Origin: Amphimedon queenslandica | Lineage: Eukaryota; Porifera; Demospongiae; Haplosclerida; Niphatidae | DNA: 44,783 nucleotides | Direction: 5' to 3' | Assembly: GCF_000090795.2 (NCBI RefSeq) | Contig: NW_003546248.1 | Coordinates: 700,207-744,989, forward strand | In this document: one piece after another, positions 42,208-44,783 of the stretch | Position numbering within the stretch: the first letter of the stretch is position 1 | Layout of the letters: the number at the start of each line of letters is the position of its first letter | Notes under the pieces: model-generated | Database searches by the model: none | Seen by the model: only the letters and a program-made list of their open reading frames with translations | Told to the model about the DNA's origin: nothing | Program-made: the position numbers and the translations under genes

Positions 42208-44411
42208 TCATTGTTCAGTAGTGGCACTAACCAGAGCGTCCTCTTTCTCTGAACTGTCACCGTTCAAACCAAGATCCTTCTCTTGACCTTCACCAGACAA
42301 AATACCAAGGTCTTTTTCTTGACCTCCTCCGGTCAATAAGCTATCTGGTTTATGCGTGTACCCACTGATATACTGAGATGCCAAATCAATATTGACATCG
42401 TGGTTCGAAAGACCAGTAGCACGTGACAAATACTCATTAGTATCAGCTAATGCTTGTCTCCCGGGGGAACTAGCTGGGTCAGGCCCTTCTACCCCCCTCT
42501 CTCTTTCTTCATAAGGACCAGTTGTAATCCCGGATACTATAGACTCAGGTAATTCACTAACAGAAGCACTATAGACAACTTGTACACTAGGAGCTGTGCT
42601 TGTATTATTGTGGACTGCAGAAGAGGATGAGGAGGCAGTACTGGCATCATTAGTAACAGGGTTACTCCCATAATACTGCTGCTGTGTATCACCTTAAATA
42701 AGTAATGAAGAATTAGAATAAATATAAAAAATAAGAATAATTAATATTGTTAATATCTTACCAACTGCTGAATGTCCACTGGGGTAGGCAGTGAGTAGAA
42801 CAGTAGTGGTCGAGCCTACCGGCTGACCTAATGCTTTTGAGTCTCTCTCAGTCACAGTAACTGTCTGTGTAGCATATTGTACCTGTCCAGTCTCATCAGC
42901 AACCTGGCATAAAAAAGAGAGACGAGTTACACGTTACATTTACAAAGATTTTTTGAAATGCAAAATGTTAAGGGGTGAAATGCAAAATGTTAAGGGGCTC
43001 TGCCCCTAGCCACGGTACAGGTTACAAGAGCCAGCAAAGCAGTACTGTACACGTCTAAATATAGTAGATCTTGATGCAGTTGTCTTGCTTAAAAATATAA
43101 ATTCTCTTCATCACATACTGCAACAATCAAGGTTATTTTGCTTTAAAGATAGTTAGAAGCAAGAGACAGTCACCGCAGTCATAGCTTATGTTAGTAGGTC
43201 TTCAGGCTTCACAAGCTAGTTCAGGCTGCCATCCTACATCAGAATCTTTTACATCAATGAAGAAGATTTTCGTCAACTTTCCTTGTTGCTAGAGAAGCAG
43301 CTTAGTCTTATCTTTCCAACCGTTTGCTGCAAATGAGCTTAGACTTGCTGATAAGCCATTATTTTATATCATTATGACCACACTCGCAAACTGTACAGAT
43401 AACAGATATCTAGATAGTCACCTGTTGTAGTCTAGCTGCAGTTTCTGCTAGAGATGCATCAGCTAGCGTAGGCATACCAGAAGTGTCACAGTTACCAACT
43501 CCAGTGTCAATGGTAAACACTTGCTGATCTGCTGAACTTAACCCTTGATCCTAAAATGACATTAAAATACAGTCATAATTGTTAACTAATTTCATACAGA
43601 TCACATAAAGCATAATGACTAAGGCTTTAGAAGAATTTTGTCAATCAACTTAAAATATCTTGCACAATTGAGAATATTACTATGATATTTTAGTACAATA
43701 AATGTGACGCTGTGAGTGTATAACCTACTGTACCTGTGTTCCTGTTAGCTCATTAACCCCATTACTTGAGCTCATGACATTTGAGAAATCAATACTCTGA
43801 TCTTGCTCTATTTGCAGCTGCAACTGTCTTGCTGCTTCACTCCTCTCATCCCCACCATCTCCTCCTCCCCCACCCTCCCTCTCTCCTCCCTCTTCCTCCT
43901 CTCCCTCCTTCTTCCGACTGACGGCAGCCTCAAGGAGATCAAGACGACCATGGTGAGTATAACAAGCTACGATTGTCTTCCTCAAACAGTCAGTCCAGGG
44001 CATGGCTTTCTTATCTGCTTCATTGCGTACATCACTTCTTACATTCTGCCAGGGGACATCATCAGGCCACCAAGATGGCTTCATATCTTCCTTACCCCAG
44101 CCTGGTTTCCCTCGACCCGTGGAATATTTGAGTATTGTCGGTATAAAACCTCGTAACTGAGCTTGGGTCATCTCACCAACCGGCGTGGGAATGCCCTCAA
44201 ATACAAGGGGAGGGAGTTCAAACGAGGACGATTGCTTGTTTGATGATGGAGGGGTTGGGGGTATCTGCTTTTTAAGCTGCTCGTCCATTCTGTTCAATAT
44301 TCTTCCCTTCTGTTCCTCTATTGCTCCATAAAGTGGCGATGTACCAAATATCTTGAAAGCTGGCTCTGGTTTTTCTTGCTTTGATGACGGGCGATAAGTG
44401 ACCACACACGC
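42208..44411 (-). CDS. NRF1: Nuclear respiratory factor 1 (NRF1), C-terminal part (5' exons off the right edge)
   Basis: Exons 43734-44411, 43422-43550, 42762-42903 and 42208-42692 (stop at 42208-42210), all consistent in phase, give 477 residues of the C-terminal part. NRF1 is a dimeric bZIP-like transcription factor that binds GCGCATGCGC and controls mitochondrial, growth and housekeeping genes. The first exon here holds the end of the conserved DNA-binding/dimerisation region, nearly word for word with vertebrate NRF1: FKIFGTSPL, ELPPLVFEGIPTPVGEMTQA, QLRGFIPTILKYSTGRGKPG, SWWPDDVPWQNVRSDVR and LRKTIVACYTHHGRLDLLEA. The remainder is Gln/Ser/Thr-rich, like the activation domain, but diverged. 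Sponge-specific features are a Glu/Gly-rich loop after the DNA-binding part and a short repeat GQEKDLG (twice) near the C terminus. The basic N-terminal region lies beyond the window. Confidence 0.93.
42904..43421. other. NRF1 intron with a short tandem duplication and hairpin
   Basis: This intron lies between NRF1 exons. GAAATGCAAAATGTTAAGGG occurs twice (from 42955 and 42977). The second copy runs into AGGGGCTCTGCCCCT, a short perfect hairpin at about 42992-43006. I see no coding sequence in the rest. Confidence 0.65.
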
Positions 44412-44783
44412 CTACAAGTAATGAAATATACATTAACATTTAATGTAACATTTGTGAGTTATTTTAAGTAAAAGAATACTTCCTGAACATAAACAATTAT
44501 GGCTTTCATTCTACTAACATTCAACTCCATCATTCTCGCCTACACAATTCATGTAGGAACTGACCATTACACAATACCAAGAGTAGATTATACACAATGG
44601 GATCATCAATAGTGTAGTGTTCAGAATGAATAATAGGACATCATTAAACATAGGCATTAAGAAGAGTGCTTTACTAATATGTTTAAAAAAGCTATGAACT
44701 ACACATACATGTACATGTACCTGTAACCTAAATTTACTGCTTGTATAAAGTATGATCTTTTAACTAAAATTATGGCACACATA
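44412..44783. other. NRF1 intron, truncated by the window edge
   Basis: AT-rich intron sequence upstream of the NRF1 exon at 44411. It contains a TACATGTACATGTAC palindrome near 44706. I see no exon. Confidence 0.55.

Noticed and set aside
43803-44156. Antisense open frame opposite the NRF1 exon
   Set aside because: It is a shadow of a strongly conserved NRF1 coding exon.

Overview
The window is animal nuclear DNA, most likely from a demosponge close to Amphimedon. Genes are closely packed and split by short GT-AG introns, many about 50-300 bp. The proteins are metazoan (NRF1, synphilin-1, heparanase, NOL9, SMKR1), and the non-coding DNA is AT-rich with many TACATGTA-type words and microsatellites. 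The species assignment is inference; the metazoan assignment is strong. All gene models were spliced by hand, with exon phases checked at each junction.

Layout, left to right: the 3' end of an unrecognised + strand gene (129-975). A large minus-strand synphilin-1 (SNCAIP)-like gene (1258-14385) with ankyrin repeats and a coiled coil. An intronless minus-strand CtlX-type amidinohydrolase (14654-15640). Two tandem + strand genes for YiiX-like permuted NlpC/P60 proteins (15905-18068 and 19076-20971), separated by a 780 bp element with terminal inverted repeats. A minus-strand GPATCH2-like gene with a decayed G-patch (21108-24332). Minus-strand NOL9/GRC3, 14 exons (24458-27864). A short acidic protein with a lipidation-type N terminus (+, 28056-29057). 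A PH-domain protein (+, 29792-32252). A basic nuclear-type protein (-, 32380-33083). A heparanase, GH79 (+, 33314-36858). SMKR1 (-, 37671-38022). Four intronless tandem ELOVL6-type elongases (-, 38249-41969). The 3' part of the transcription factor NRF1 (-, from 42208, continuing past the right edge).

Neighbouring genes form head-to-head pairs with short shared promoters (CtlX/NlpC-1, 264 bp; NOL9/acidic protein, 191 bp; basic protein/heparanase, 230 bp). Tail-to-tail pairs lie 127-282 bp apart. CACGTG boxes occur at several of the promoters.

The repeat content is notable. Three tandem arrays (units of about 177 bp and 187 bp) sit inside introns of three different genes and appear to be diverged members of one satellite superfamily. 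Each unit is centred on a palindrome containing CTATAG, and single decayed copies lie in other introns. Three MITEs of about 200 bp share TACCGTAT ends, and a Harbinger-like MITE has a TTA target duplication. I saw no tRNA, rRNA or CRISPR array.
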